A stretch of 64,000 nt of DNA from Bradyrhizobium tropiciagri (GCF_001189845.1 NZ_LFLZ01000023.1:1-64000), one strand, 5' to 3'. Positions 1 to 8,936 are shown, counted from the stretch's first letter. Numbers and translations: made by a program. Notes: generated from the letters alone by a model not told the origin.

Positions 1-116
1 GGGGAGTCTCCGCGAGTCCGTCTATCACCGTTGATGCGGAGGCGGCCCCTCACCCCAACCCTCTCCCCGTAAGAACGGGGCGAGGGAGCGCTCTTCCGTC
101 GCGGTAAAATCCAGTT
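1..116. repeat. REP-like intergenic palindromic element (partial)
   Basis: No gene here. The sequence carries a CTCTCCCCGT / ACGGGGCGAG hairpin near 60-86. Its first half (TCTCCGCGAGTCCGTCT...ATCACCG) closely resembles 61168-61195, so this is another copy of the composite element seen at 61105-61250. It lies just 3' of the peptidase stop codon and may act as its transcription end. Confidence 0.7.
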
Positions 117-1112
117 TTAACCAAACCGCTCCCGCCAGCTCGGCTGCGCGCCGGGGAAGGGCAGCGCGGTTGCTGAATGAACGCCGCGCGCGATCGCGCG
201 TGCCACCGTGTTGGCGGCGACGGCGCCGAGCTTGGTCAGGCCGAACAGCGGATCGACCGGCTTGGCGCCGGTCGCGGCCGCGAACACCACATCGCCATCG
301 AGCGGGGCGTGCACCGGATAGATCGCGCGCGCCATGCCGGTCTGCGCGATCATCGCAAGTCGTCGCGCCTGCGGTTTTGTCAATTGCGCCTCGGTCACGA
401 CCACGACCAGTGTCGTGTTCTCCGCCGCGGTGGCGTCCGCGCCGCCCTTCAGCCGCATCTTCAGCATGTCCTGGGTGAACGCTGGCGGCAGGCCGCGCCC
501 GCCGAACTCGCCGTTCACCTCGAACGGCGCCGCCCAGAACCAGGGACCGCTGCCGACCGTGACGCTGCCGACCGCGTTGACCACCGCCAGCGCTGCGACC
601 TTGATGCCGTCGTCGGTCACGGCGGACGCCGAGCCGAGGCCGCCCTTGAGGTTGGCGGTGGTGGCGCCCATGCCGGCGCCGACGCTGCCGAGTTCAAAGT
701 CATCTGAGGCGGCATTCGCCGCCGCATAGCCGAGATCGCGATAGGGCGGGAAGCGGCCCCACGCCTTGTTGCCTCCGTTGAGCAGGTCGAAGCAGATCGC
801 GCCCGGCACGATCGGGATCACCGCATCGCGGATACGAAAGCCGCGGCCGCGCTCGGCGAGCCAGGCTTGCACGCCGCCGGCCGCATCGAGCCCGAGCGCG
901 GAGCCGCCGGACAGCGTGATGGCGTCGATCGCCTCGACGACGTTGTGCGGGGCAAGCAGCGCGTCCTCGCGGGTGCCGGGACCTCCGCCGCGGACATCGA
1001 TCGAGGCGACCGCCGGCCGCTCGAACAGGATCGCGGTGACACCGGAGGCGATCACCGCGTCGTCGGCGTGGCCGACGGCAACGCCGGCAATATCGGTGAG
1101 AAGGTTTTTCAC
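117..1112 (-). CDS. P1 family (S58) N-terminal-nucleophile peptidase/amidase
   Basis: 331 aa, matching the DmpA / L-aminopeptidase-D-esterase family. These enzymes self-cleave into two chains, and the new N-terminal Ser/Thr is the nucleophile. The N-terminal part shows the family glycine-rich segments (SIDVRGGGPGTRE near 37-49; LSGGSALGLDAAGG near 67-80). The late NTTLVVVVTEA segment, about residue 233, fits the Thr-led processing site of S58 members. No signal peptide is visible, so it is probably cytoplasmic. It stands alone behind the liv terminator, and the substrate cannot be predicted. An acyl-peptide or beta-peptide amidase role is known for relatives only. Confidence 0.88.
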   Translation of the reverse strand: MKNLLTDIAGVAVGHADDAVIASGVTAILFERPAVASIDVRGGGPGTREDALLAPHNVVEAIDAITLSGGSALGLDAAGGVQAWLAERGRGFRIRDAVIPIVPGAICFDLLNGGNKAWGRFPPYRDLGYAAANAASDDFELGSVGAGMGATTANLKGGLGSASAVTDDGIKVAALAVVNAVGSVTVGSGPWFWAAPFEVNGEFGGRGLPPAFTQDMLKMRLKGGADATAAENTTLVVVVTEAQLTKPQARRLAMIAQTGMARAIYPVHAPLDGDVVFAAATGAKPVDPLFGLTKLGAVAANTVARAIARGVHSATALPFPGAQPSWRERFG

Positions 1113-1172
1113 GATGCGTCCATCCCTGCTGTCCGATCGACCCGGTATAGCAGCCGTGGTGTCAAAGCAAAA

Positions 1173-1199
1173 CGCCCCGGCTGACCGGGGCGGTTTGTA
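1173..1199 (-). terminator. Terminator of the liv operon
   Basis: A perfect 8-bp GC stem CGCCCCGG / CCGGGGCG with a 4-nt loop is followed on the minus strand by GTTTTGCTTT. It lies between the livK stop and the peptidase start. The other strand also carries a short T run, so it may work in both directions. Confidence 0.75.
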
Positions 1200-1203
1200 A
1201 CTC

Positions 1204-1300
1204 TATCCTCGTCATTGCGAGCGAAGCGAAGCAATCCATTGTCACCGATTACGCGGAAAGATGGATTGCTTCGTCGCTGTCGCTCCTCGCAATGACGGCG
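1204..1300. repeat. CGTCATTGCGAG dispersed inverted repeat
   Basis: Long imperfect inverted repeat. CGTCATTGCGAGCG and GCAATCCATT on the left match ATGGATTGC and CTCGCAATGACG on the right. It sits immediately 3' of livK. This class of intergenic palindrome is common in Bradyrhizobium. There is no coding signal. Confidence 0.75.
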
Positions 1301-1316
1301 AAGGATGGGGAGCCGA

Positions 1317-2435
1317 TCAGGAGCCCTTCGGATTGATCTCGGTGTAGTTGCCCTTGGCGTCCCACTTGTAGACGACATAGTCGATCGCCTTGATGTCGCC
1401 CTTGGCGTCGAACGCCATCTTGCCGAGCACGGTGTCCCACTCGCCGGCCTTGATGGTGTCCATCACCTTCTTGGCGTCGGTGGTGCCGGCCTTGGCGACG
1501 GCCTGCGTCCACACCTGCATCGCGGCGTAGGTGTAGAGCGTGTAGCCTTCGGGATCGATGTTCTTAGCTTTGAACTTCTCGACGATCGCCTTCGCGGTCG
1601 GCTTGTTGCGCGGATCGGGACCGAAGGTGAACAGCGTGCCTTCGGCGGCCGGGCCGGTGATCGAGGCGAACTCCTTGTCGTTCATGGCATCGCCCGCCAT
1701 CAGAATGGTCTGCAGGCCCTGATCGCGCATCTGGCGCAAGATCAGGCCGGCTTCCTGATGGTAGCCGCCGACATAGACCAGATCGATGTTGTCGCGCTTC
1801 AGGCGCGAGACTATCGAGTTGAAGTCCTTGTCGCCCTTGTTGTAGGACTCGAACATCTTCTCCTGGAAGCCGGCCTTGTTCAGCGCCTTCTTGGTCTCGT
1901 CGGCGAGGCCTTTGCCGTAGGTGGTCTTGTCGTTCAGGATCGCGACGTTCTTGCCCTTGAAGTTCTTCATGATGTAGTCGGCGGCGACCAGGCCCTGCTG
2001 GTCGTCACGGCCGCAGACGCGGGCCACGTTCCAGAGCTTGCGCTCGGTGAACAGCGGGTTGGTCGAGGCCGGGGTAATCTGCAGCACGTTGGAGTCGGCA
2101 TAGGCCTCGGAGGCCGGGATCGAGGACGACGAGCAGAAATGGCCGGCGACGAACGGAATCTTCGAAGAGCCGATCTTTTCCGCGATCGAGCGCGCCTGCT
2201 TCGGATCGCAGGCGTCGTCGTTGGATTCCAGCGCGAGCTTCTTGCCGAGAACGCCGCCGGCGGCGTTGATGTCGGCGACTGCCTGCTCGGCGCCGTTCTT
2301 CATCTGCCGGCCGAAAGCGGATTCGGACCCCGTCATCGGGCCCGCGACTGCGATTGTGATGTCTTGCGCGAACGCGCTCGCCGACAATGCGAACGAAGCG
2401 CCCAATGCCAGGCCGATCAGCTTCAGTGATTTCAT
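1317..2435 (-). CDS. livK: Branched-chain amino acid ABC transporter substrate-binding protein
   Basis: 372 aa periplasmic binding protein of the LivK/LivJ type, feeding the LivHMGF complex encoded just upstream. The start at 2435 is chosen because it follows a GAGGGA ribosome site and opens a clean signal peptide (MKSLKLIGLALGASFALSAS..., cleavage after ASAFA, about residue 23). The mature start DITIAVAGPMTGSESAFG is typical of the family, as is the FCSSSSIPASEAY substrate-loop region. A longer in-frame start at 2480 has no signal-peptide logic and is rejected. Substrate class is from family knowledge: Leu/Ile/Val, other hydrophobic amino acids, or small amides. Confidence 0.93.
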   Translation of the reverse strand: MKSLKLIGLALGASFALSASAFAQDITIAVAGPMTGSESAFGRQMKNGAEQAVADINAAGGVLGKKLALESNDDACDPKQARSIAEKIGSSKIPFVAGHFCSSSSIPASEAYADSNVLQITPASTNPLFTERKLWNVARVCGRDDQQGLVAADYIMKNFKGKNVAILNDKTTYGKGLADETKKALNKAGFQEKMFESYNKGDKDFNSIVSRLKRDNIDLVYVGGYHQEAGLILRQMRDQGLQTILMAGDAMNDKEFASITGPAAEGTLFTFGPDPRNKPTAKAIVEKFKAKNIDPEGYTLYTYAAMQVWTQAVAKAGTTDAKKVMDTIKAGEWDTVLGKMAFDAKGDIKAIDYVVYKWDAKGNYTEINPKGS

Positions 2436-2600
2436 GAGACGTCCCTCGTGGTCGTTGCCTCTTGCGGAAGGGCCCGGCACGCCGGGCCCTCAAACCACGG
2501 GCATTCTCGGCTGGTTTCGCGGCGAAGTCACCGGCAATTTTCAGGCAAATCGACGCTGCATCGGCTGCGTCCTGCTGCAGGAGCGGCACGAAACGTGCAG

Positions 2601-3350
2601 CTAGCCGTGGCGGCCGCCTTCCAGATAGGCGGCGCGGATTTCCGGGCGCTGCAGCAATTCGCTGCCGGTTCCGGTCAGCGTGATCAGGCCGTTGACCATG
2701 ACATAGCCGCGATGGGCGAGCTTCAGCGCATGGTTGGCGTTCTGCTCGACGATCAGCACGGTGAGGCCGTCCTGCCGGTTCAGCGTGCGGATGGCGTCGA
2801 AGATCTGCCGCGCGATCAGCGGCGCCAAGCCGAGCGAGGGCTCGTCCAGCATCAACAGGCGGGGCCGGCTCATCAGGGCGCGGCCGATCGCGAGCATCTG
2901 CTGCTCGCCGCCGGACAGCGTGCCGCCGCGCTGCGCGATGCGCTCCTTCAGGCGCGGAAACAGCGCGAACACGCGCTCCAGCCCGGCCTCGCGCTCGGCC
3001 TCGCTGCATTCGGTGGCGTCGGCGCCCATCTGGAGGTTTTCCGCGACGCTCATCCGCGGAAAGATCCGCCGGCCCTCCGGTGATTGCGCGATGCGCAGCC
3101 GCGCGATCTCGTGGGTCGGCACGCCGGTGATGTCGTGGCCGTCATATTCGATGGTGCCGGCGCGGGCGCGCGGCCGGCCGAAGATCGTCATCATCAGCGT
3201 CGATTTGCCGGCGCCGTTGGCGCCGATCAGGGCGACGATCTCCCCTCGATTGATCTCGACGTCGACGCCCTTCAGCGCCTCGATCTTGCCATACGCCGCA
3301 CGCACGCCGCGCACCGCGAGCAGGGGTGTGGTAGCAGCTAGCGCGCTCAC
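2601..3350 (-). CDS. livF: Branched-chain amino acid ABC transporter ATP-binding protein LivF
   Basis: 249 aa ATPase subunit. Walker A GANGAGKST lies near residues 42-50, the ABC signature is LSGGEQQML, and Walker B is LLMLDEPSLG with the LivF-specific GLAPL after it. A GTG start at 3350 overlaps the livG stop as GTGA, indicating translational coupling. It pairs with LivG as the two ATPases on the cytoplasmic face of the LivHM permease. A gap of about 165 bases follows before livK. Confidence 0.94.
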   Translation of the reverse strand: MSALAATTPLLAVRGVRAAYGKIEALKGVDVEINRGEIVALIGANGAGKSTLMMTIFGRPRARAGTIEYDGHDITGVPTHEIARLRIAQSPEGRRIFPRMSVAENLQMGADATECSEAEREAGLERVFALFPRLKERIAQRGGTLSGGEQQMLAIGRALMSRPRLLMLDEPSLGLAPLIARQIFDAIRTLNRQDGLTVLIVEQNANHALKLAHRGYVMVNGLITLTGTGSELLQRPEIRAAYLEGGRHG

Positions 3351-4180
3351 GTGCCGCTCTCCATTACGGCGATCGCCTCTTCCTCGTCGGCGCCGAGATA
3401 GGCGGCGATCACCTTGGGGTCGTCGCGCACGGCCTGCGGCGAGCCCTCGGCGATCTTGACGCCGTAGTCCATCACCACGACGTGGTCGGAGATTTCCATC
3501 ACGACCGACATGTCATGCTCGATCAGGAGGATCGAGGTGCCCTGTTCGTTGCGGATCGACAGCAGCAGCTCGTTGAGCCCGCCGCTTTCGCGCGCGTTGA
3601 GGCCAGCCGCCGGCTCGTCGAGGCAGAGCAGCACGGGCTCGGTGCACATCGCGCGTGCGATTTCGAGCCGGCGCTGGTCGCCATAGGCGAGATTGCCGGC
3701 GGCATCGTCGGCGCGTGAGAGCAGGCCGACACGATCGAGCCAGGTCCGCGCCAGTTCGATGGCGCGCTGCTCGGCTTCGCGCCAGGACGGCAGGCCGAGC
3801 AACCCGAGCAAGGTCAGGCCCGAGGCGCGCATCAGCGCGTTGTGCTGGGCGACCATCAGGTTTTCCAGCGCGGTCATGCCGGGGAACAGGCGGATGTTCT
3901 GGAAGGTGCGCGCCACCTTGGCCTGCTTGGTGATGCGGAAATCGCCGAGCCGCTCGAGCTGCATGGTGCGGCCGTCGTCATGGGCGAGGCGGATCGCGCC
4001 GCCGCTCGGCCGGTAGAAGCCGGTGATGCAGTTGAACACCGTGGTCTTGCCGGCGCCGTTCGGGCCGATCAGCGCGGTGATCTTGCGCCGCTCGGCCGCA
4101 AAGGAGAGCGCGTTGACCGCGACGATGCCGCCGAAGCGCATCATCAGGCGGTCGACGGTGAGGATCGGATCGCCGCTCAT
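3347..4180 (-). CDS. livG: Branched-chain amino acid ABC transporter ATP-binding protein LivG
   Basis: 277 aa. The true start is the ATG at 4180 (MSGDPILTVDRL), which overlaps the livM stop as ATGA. The reading frame stays open far upstream, but that part is antisense-like sequence inside livM. Walker A is GPNGAGKTT, the signature is the LivG-type LAYGDQRRLEIARA, and Walker B is LLCLDEPAAGLN. The LivG-specific ARTFQNIRLFPGMT segment is present. Together with LivF it powers uptake. Confidence 0.94.
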   Translation of the reverse strand: MSGDPILTVDRLMMRFGGIVAVNALSFAAERRKITALIGPNGAGKTTVFNCITGFYRPSGGAIRLAHDDGRTMQLERLGDFRITKQAKVARTFQNIRLFPGMTALENLMVAQHNALMRASGLTLLGLLGLPSWREAEQRAIELARTWLDRVGLLSRADDAAGNLAYGDQRRLEIARAMCTEPVLLCLDEPAAGLNARESGGLNELLLSIRNEQGTSILLIEHDMSVVMEISDHVVVMDYGVKIAEGSPQAVRDDPKVIAAYLGADEEEAIAVMESGT

Positions 4181-5502
4181 CCGTGGCCCTCCTTGACGAG
4201 GTCGGACGAGATCGCCTGGTTGCGTTCCAGATACACGGTCGGCGCGCGATGGCCGATCAGCCCGCGCGGCCGCCAGATCATCAACAGCACCATCGCGATG
4301 CCGAACACCAGCATGCGATACTGATCGAAACCACGGAACAGCTCGAAGCCGCCGATCATGGTCAGCGCCGCCAGCGCGACGCCGAGCTGCGAGCCCATGC
4401 CGCCGAGCACGACGATCGCAAGCACCAGCGCCGATTCCTGGAAGGTGAAGGATTCCGGGCTGATGAAGCCCTGCCGCGTGGCGAAGAAGGCGCCCGCGAA
4501 GCCGCCGAACATCGCACCCGTCGCGAACGCGGTGAGCTTGGTCGTGGTGACGTTGATGCCGAGCGCGCGACAGGCCACCTCGTCCTCGCGCAGCGCCTCC
4601 CAGGCGCGGCCGATCGGCAGCCGGCGCAGCCGGATCGTCACCCAGTTGGTGAGCAGCGCCATCGCCAGGATCAGGTAGAACAGGAACACGATGCGGTGGG
4701 TCGGCGAGAAATCGATGCCGAGCTTGGCCGCAAGCCCGTCGTCGCTGTTGTCGAGCGGAATGCCGAACAGGGTCGGGCGCGGGATGCCGGAGACGCCGTT
4801 GGGGCCGCCGGTCAGGCTCTGCCAGTTGATGATGACGAGACGGATGATCTCGCCGAAGGCGAGCGTGACGATCGCGAGATAGTCGCCGCGGAGCCGCAGC
4901 ACCGGGAAGCCGAGCAGCACGCCCCAGAACGCCGCCAGTATGCCGGCGAGCGGCAGGCAGACCCAGAACGACAATCCGAAATTGGTGGCAAGCAGCGCGT
5001 AGGAATAGGCGCCGACCGCATAAAAGGCGACATAGCCGAGGTCGAGCAGGCCGGCGAGGCCGACCACGACGTTCAGTCCCCAGCCGAGCATCACATAGGT
5101 CAGGACCAGGATCGACAGGTCGAGAATGTAACGCTGATTGTAGAAGATGACGGGCACCAGGAAGGCGAACACCAGGAGCGCCGGTGCCAGCCAGCGCCCG
5201 GCGAACGACATCGCGGCCTGCACCGGCTTCGGGACGATGTGGTCCGTGTCGATCGGTCCCCACCATTGCCGCAGCAGCTCGATGATGATGCTGCCGCCGA
5301 ACACGGTGCCGACGAGGGCGGCGAGGTCGCCGAACCGCGTCCAGTAGATCAGACCGCCCTGCGGGCCGGCCTCGGTGCGGATGCCGATCATCAGCGAGAA
5401 CAGCACCAGCGCGACGGCGGCGCTGATCAGGGCTTTCTTGAGAATGAAGGCGCTGCCCGAAGGCTGCGCGGCGTGCGAGGGGCGGGCTGAGGTCGCGCTC
5501 AC
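4177..5502 (-). CDS. livM: Branched-chain amino acid ABC transporter permease LivM
   Basis: About 441 aa inner-membrane permease. It has a long hydrophobic N-terminal extension, then the LivM core with the conserved GLNVVVGLAGLLDLGYVAFY region and the EAA-like loop GRAWEALREDEVACRALGIN. I prefer the GTG at 5502 (MSATSARPSHAAQ), which starts 10 bases after the livH stop. An in-frame ATG at 5541 would overlap livH by 29 bases. The 3' end overlaps livG by 4 bases. The hydrophobic core is not affected by the start choice. Confidence 0.9.
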   Translation of the reverse strand: MSATSARPSHAAQPSGSAFILKKALISAAVALVLFSLMIGIRTEAGPQGGLIYWTRFGDLAALVGTVFGGSIIIELLRQWWGPIDTDHIVPKPVQAAMSFAGRWLAPALLVFAFLVPVIFYNQRYILDLSILVLTYVMLGWGLNVVVGLAGLLDLGYVAFYAVGAYSYALLATNFGLSFWVCLPLAGILAAFWGVLLGFPVLRLRGDYLAIVTLAFGEIIRLVIINWQSLTGGPNGVSGIPRPTLFGIPLDNSDDGLAAKLGIDFSPTHRIVFLFYLILAMALLTNWVTIRLRRLPIGRAWEALREDEVACRALGINVTTTKLTAFATGAMFGGFAGAFFATRQGFISPESFTFQESALVLAIVVLGGMGSQLGVALAALTMIGGFELFRGFDQYRMLVFGIAMVLLMIWRPRGLIGHRAPTVYLERNQAISSDLVKEGHG

Positions 5503-5512
5503 GAAGTGCCTG

Positions 5513-6430
5513 TCAGACTTTTTCGACTTCGGGACGGCCAAGCAGGCCGGTCGGCATGAAGATCAGCACCACGATCAGGATCGAGAACGCGGCGACGTCC
5601 TTGTACTCCACCGAGAAATAGGCCGACCAGAACGTCTCGATCAGGCCGATCGCGAGCCCACCGAGCATCGCGCCCGGCAACGAGCCGATGCCGCCGAGCA
5701 CTGCGGCGGTGAACGCCTTGATGCCGGCGACGAAGCCCATGAAGAAATCGACCAGCCCGTAATACAGCAGGTACATCATGCCGGCGACCGCGGCGAGCGC
5801 GGCGCCGATCACGAAGGTCATCGAGATGGTGCGGTCGACATCGACGCCGAGCAGTGCGGCCATGGTCTGGTCCTGCTCGCAGGCGCGCATGTCGCGCCCG
5901 AGCCGGGTGCGCGAGACGAGCCAGGTGAACACCGCGAGCAGTACGATGGTCGCGAGCACGACCACGATCTGGATGTTGGAGAGCTGAACGGCGAAGCCTG
6001 CCGGGCCTTCATGCAGCGTGTAGCCGCCGGTGACGATCGGCGGCACCGGCTTGACCCGCGCGCCCTGCGACACCTGTGAAAAATTGGTCAGCACGAACGA
6101 CATGCCGATCGCCGACAGCATCGGCGCGAGGCGGAACGAGTGGCGCAGCGGCCGGTAGGCGATGCGTTCGATGGTCCAGCCGTAGAGCGCGGTGATCACC
6201 ATCGAGACCAGCAGCACGATCAGCAGGATCAGCGGGATCGCGGTGAGGCCGAGCGACACCAGCACCAGGAACGAGATCATCGCGATGAAGCCGCCGATCA
6301 TGAAGATGTCGCCATGGGCGAAGTTGATCATGCCAACGATGCCGTAGACCATCGTGTAGCCGATGGCGATCAGGCCATAGATCGAACCGAGCACGAGGCC
6401 GTTGATCAGTTGCTGGGCGAAATAATCCAT
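5513..6430 (-). CDS. livH: Branched-chain amino acid ABC transporter permease LivH
   Basis: 305 aa, first gene of the liv operon. The N-terminus MDYFAQQLINGLVLGSIYGL and the FAHGDIFMIGGF motif are diagnostic of LivH. There are about eight predicted membrane segments and an EAA-like loop around RACEQDQTMAALLGVD. A repeat-borne hairpin (6442-6474) ends only about 12 bases before the ATG, so the untranslated leader may be structured. Confidence 0.94.
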   Translation of the reverse strand: MDYFAQQLINGLVLGSIYGLIAIGYTMVYGIVGMINFAHGDIFMIGGFIAMISFLVLVSLGLTAIPLILLIVLLVSMVITALYGWTIERIAYRPLRHSFRLAPMLSAIGMSFVLTNFSQVSQGARVKPVPPIVTGGYTLHEGPAGFAVQLSNIQIVVVLATIVLLAVFTWLVSRTRLGRDMRACEQDQTMAALLGVDVDRTISMTFVIGAALAAVAGMMYLLYYGLVDFFMGFVAGIKAFTAAVLGGIGSLPGAMLGGLAIGLIETFWSAYFSVEYKDVAAFSILIVVLIFMPTGLLGRPEVEKV

Positions 6431-6440
6431 GCGCCGCCGT

Positions 6441-6537
6441 CAGAGCCTGTTCGGTTGAGAACCGAACGGGCTCTCGGTTTGATTTGGACGCGTTGTCTTC
6501 ACGCGAACCGGTCTCCACTTCGCTCGAAAACGCACCG
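6441..6537 (-). repeat. Composite two-part intergenic repeat with terminal hairpin (copy B)
   Basis: Read on the minus strand it holds GCGTTTTCGAGCGAAGTGG, then CCGGTTCGCGTGAAG and CAACGCGTC. A 15-bp hairpin follows (AGAGCC...GTTCGGTT / AACCGAAC...GGCTCT, loop of 3). The same module in a diverged form lies at 32153-32251. It sits in the livH leader. Confidence 0.8.
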
Positions 6538-6869
6538 TCGCGGGTGACGCGGCGAGGGCCCCCGGCAGCCTGGTCCGTCGCGTCGCGGTATTTTCTAACA
6601 GCGGAACCCCGGCGGCGGCAACAGCGTGGCAGCAGCAGAAAGGGCCTTGTACATAACTACTTTGGCGGGTGCGCTTCCGATGTCACAGGGGTCGAGGCCC
6701 CGTCGCCTTGCAATGATCGCGCCGGAACCCGTGTTCCCCGAGCAACTGCGGTCCCGATGCACGCGTTGTCCCCAGCTTGATGAGAGAATGACCAACCGGA
6801 GCCCAGATCGGAAGCTCAGCGCCGCAGGATCCGGGCCGGTGTGAGGCTGGGTAATTGAGCAGCTGCAAC
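6538..6869. other. Intergenic stretch without recognisable genes
   Basis: Between the repeat and the 6872 terminator I see no ORF with a convincing ribosome site, codon pattern or family match. The liv promoter is expected in this stretch, but I could not pick an unambiguous one. Confidence 0.5.
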
Positions 6870-6871
6870 AA

Positions 6872-6906
6872 AAAGGGTCTCGCCGCGTTGCGAGGCCTTT
6901 TGTCAG
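6872..6906 (-). terminator. Terminator of the 6931-7689 gene
   Basis: On the minus strand, GGCCTCGC and GCGAGACC form a stem with a 6-nt loop, followed by CTTTTTG. It lies 25 bases after the stop of the glycosyltransferase-like gene. Confidence 0.7.
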
Positions 6907-6930
6907 TCGATTTGTTTCTGCCGCTGTTAT

Positions 6931-7689
6931 TCAGGCCAATTGATCGGCGAAGCGGCCGCGGAAGGCGTATGAGCCGAAATGCGTCAGCTCGCTGCGCAGA
7001 TCGAGCCAGATCTCGCCGCCGAGGTCGATCCAGCGCCGGCAGAAGGCGTAGTCTTCGGACAGATATCCGCCGGTCGTCTTGTCGATCATGCATTCGAACA
7101 GCGACACGCGGTCGAGGTCGGCGCGAACCAGATTGCCGGTGTTCAGATCGTTGCTCTTGTGGTTCGCCCGGTATTTCAGTTCGGGATGAGCGTCGCACAG
7201 CCGGACGAGGGCAGATCGTTTCATCATCAGGAAGCCGGTTCCGGCATATCGGACTTTGGCAAAGCCATCGCCGCGCGCCGTGATCTGGTCGCCGGCCCAT
7301 GTGACGACATAATCCAGCGAGGATGAGGCGAGGTTCTTGCGCTTGGCGTCCGCGGCCCGCTGCACCTTATCCCAATCGATGTGCTTGAGCGGATAGGCCG
7401 CGGCCGAGACATCGGCGCCGCACTCGAGCAGCCGGAATACGGACTCGGGCTCGAACCCGATATCGGCATCGATGAACAGGAGATGGCTGGCGCCGGAGGC
7501 GAGGAACTGGTGCGCCAGCTCGTTCCGGGCGCGCACGATCAGCGATTCGTTTCCGATCAGATGGAACACGATGTCGATGCCCCGGGCCGTGGCCGCAGCC
7601 TGAAGCTTCAGGACTGACAACACATAGGCCATCTTCAGATCGCCGCCGAAGCAGGGCGTTGCGACGAAAACACGGGTTCTTTCAGTCAT
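6931..7689 (-). CDS. GT-A-type glycosyltransferase-like protein
   Basis: 252 aa soluble protein. The start (MTERTRVFVATPCFGG) follows a GAGGGGGT ribosome site. An N-terminal nucleotide-sugar fold is suggested by VFVATPCFGG and by the DxD motif in LLFIDADIGF (D74-A-D76), which in GT-A enzymes binds the metal and sugar nucleotide. The C-terminal part has acidic SEDYAFCRRW, resembling the [ED]D acceptor-side motif of family 2 enzymes. It stands alone with its own terminator. Acceptor and donor sugar are unknown. Confidence 0.75.
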   Translation of the reverse strand: MTERTRVFVATPCFGGDLKMAYVLSVLKLQAAATARGIDIVFHLIGNESLIVRARNELAHQFLASGASHLLFIDADIGFEPESVFRLLECGADVSAAAYPLKHIDWDKVQRAADAKRKNLASSSLDYVVTWAGDQITARGDGFAKVRYAGTGFLMMKRSALVRLCDAHPELKYRANHKSNDLNTGNLVRADLDRVSLFECMIDKTTGGYLSEDYAFCRRWIDLGGEIWLDLRSELTHFGSYAFRGRFADQLA

Positions 7690-7870
7690 TTTACCCCCTC
7701 ATGCTCCCCAGCGCAGATACTGGCCGGGCCCGATCGCATCGATACCGGGAACCATGGCACCGCGCTTAACCTTAACAAAGGGTTTAAATTGCTGCCGGCA
7801 ATCGATCGGCGTTACCTCGCCCCCTGAACCGTCGCCGGTCGATAAGGCGCGGCAAGCACGGGAAGCGGCA

Positions 7871-8398
7871 ATGTCGAACAACTGGCGGATCAGCTCCTTC
7901 AACGGCGCGCTGCTTGCGGCCTATTTCATTCCGATCTGGACCATCATCGCCTTCAGCATCATGGTGTCGCCGATCCATGGCCTCTATGAGCGGCCGAGCG
8001 TGTCGATCGCGCTGTATGCGAGCGACTATCTGCACCTCGGCAAGATGGCGACGGTGCGGCTCGCATGGCTGTTGGCGCTGGCGCGGATCACCGTGGTGGC
8101 ATTCTTCGCGGTGTTCCTCGCGATGGCCGCGTTCTCGCCGCTGCGCAGAAACAGCAGCGGCGCCGATGAGGCGCTTGCGGTGGCGCTCTGCCTCGGCAGC
8201 GTGCTGAGCTTCGCCAGCATGATGATGGCGTCGAAGGTCGGCGAGATCGAAGCGATGCGGATGCATGCGTCCGAGCTTCTGATGCTGCTCGGCACCGCGA
8301 TCGTGATGCTGTTCGAGACCTCGCCGAAGCGAGCTGCCGTGACTCCTGCCGTCGAGGCGGGGGCGCCGGCGAGTGGGCTATCCCTTCAGCAGCCCTAG
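7871..8398 (+). CDS. Uncharacterised four-helix membrane protein
   Basis: 175 aa. The start at 7871 (MSNNWRISSFNG) is chosen for the GGAAG site just upstream, rather than an in-frame ATG at 7754 that adds an uncharacteristic 39 residues. Four hydrophobic segments are visible, at about 12-32, 62-88, 100-122 and 132-150, followed by an Ala/Pro-rich soluble tail. I recognise no domain. Its last 21 bases overlap the end of pcaC on the opposite strand, so the two genes converge. Confidence 0.6.
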   Translation: MSNNWRISSFNGALLAAYFIPIWTIIAFSIMVSPIHGLYERPSVSIALYASDYLHLGKMATVRLAWLLALARITVVAFFAVFLAMAAFSPLRRNSSGADEALAVALCLGSVLSFASMMMASKVGEIEAMRMHASELLMLLGTAIVMLFETSPKRAAVTPAVEAGAPASGLSLQQP

Positions 8399-8770
8399 CT
8401 CGGCAATGATTGCGCCGGCTTCCTTGACGGCGTGGTTGGCTGCCGGCACGCCGCAATAGATCGCCTGCTGCAGCAGGATCTCCTTGATGTCGTCGGGCGT
8501 GAAGCCGCCCTCGCTGAGCGCGGCGCGCACATGCAGGCGGAACTCGTCCCACTGGCCGAGCGCGACCATGGTGCCGATCACGAGCACGCGGCGGGTGCGG
8601 TGATCGAAATGCGGCCGGGTCCAGATGTCGCCCCACGCGTAGCGCGTGATCAGGTCCTGGAAGTCGGTGTTGAACGCGTTGCGGTTCTTGATCGACTTGT
8701 CGACCCATTCATTGCCGAGCACCTTGCGGCGCTGCGTCATGCCGTCGTCGCGGCGCTGATTGTCGTCCAT
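8378..8770 (-). CDS. pcaC: 4-carboxymuconolactone decarboxylase
   Basis: 130 aa, the usual PcaC length. It decarboxylates gamma-carboxymuconolactone to beta-ketoadipate enol-lactone in protocatechuate breakdown. It contains the carboxymuconolactone-decarboxylase (AhpD-like) fold, with family features in RVLVIGTMVALGQWDEF and FTPDDIKEILLQQAIYCGVP. It is downstream of pcaD and pcaB on the same strand, but a 170-base palindromic repeat separates it from pcaD, so it may be transcribed partly on its own. Confidence 0.92.
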   Translation of the reverse strand: MDDNQRRDDGMTQRRKVLGNEWVDKSIKNRNAFNTDFQDLITRYAWGDIWTRPHFDHRTRRVLVIGTMVALGQWDEFRLHVRAALSEGGFTPDDIKEILLQQAIYCGVPAANHAVKEAGAIIAELGLLKG

Positions 8771-8794
8771 GGATGTCTCCTCTTGATCGATTCT

Positions 8795-8930
8795 TCACCT
8801 CTCCCACAGGGAGAGGTCGCGCGAAGCGCCGGGTGAGGGGCTCAGATCTCACGAGGGAGCGTCATCCCTCACCCGGATCGCATCTTGCGATGCGATCCGA
8901 CCTCTCCCGATGGGAGAGGTGTTCGAACAC
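8795..8930. repeat. CACCTCTCCC composite palindrome between pcaD and pcaC
   Basis: Two nested hairpins. CACCTCTCCC at the left pairs with GGGAGAGGTG at the right end, and there are internal GGGTGAGGGG/CCCTCACCC arms. It is of the same family as 58301-58427 and 61105-61250. Confidence 0.8.
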
Positions 8931-8936
8931 GCGGCA

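Noticed and set aside
1305..2429. Long plus-strand ORF opposite livK
   Set aside because: His/Arg/Gly-rich shadow of a conserved gene in GC-rich DNA. No ribosome site or family match.
4183..5490. 435-codon plus-strand ORF opposite livM
   Set aside because: Antisense shadow with Arg/Gln/His-biased composition and no start signal. livM is clearly the gene.
6484..6780. Short plus-strand ORF in the liv upstream region
   Set aside because: Partly inside a dispersed repeat, with no ribosome site and no recognisable protein.
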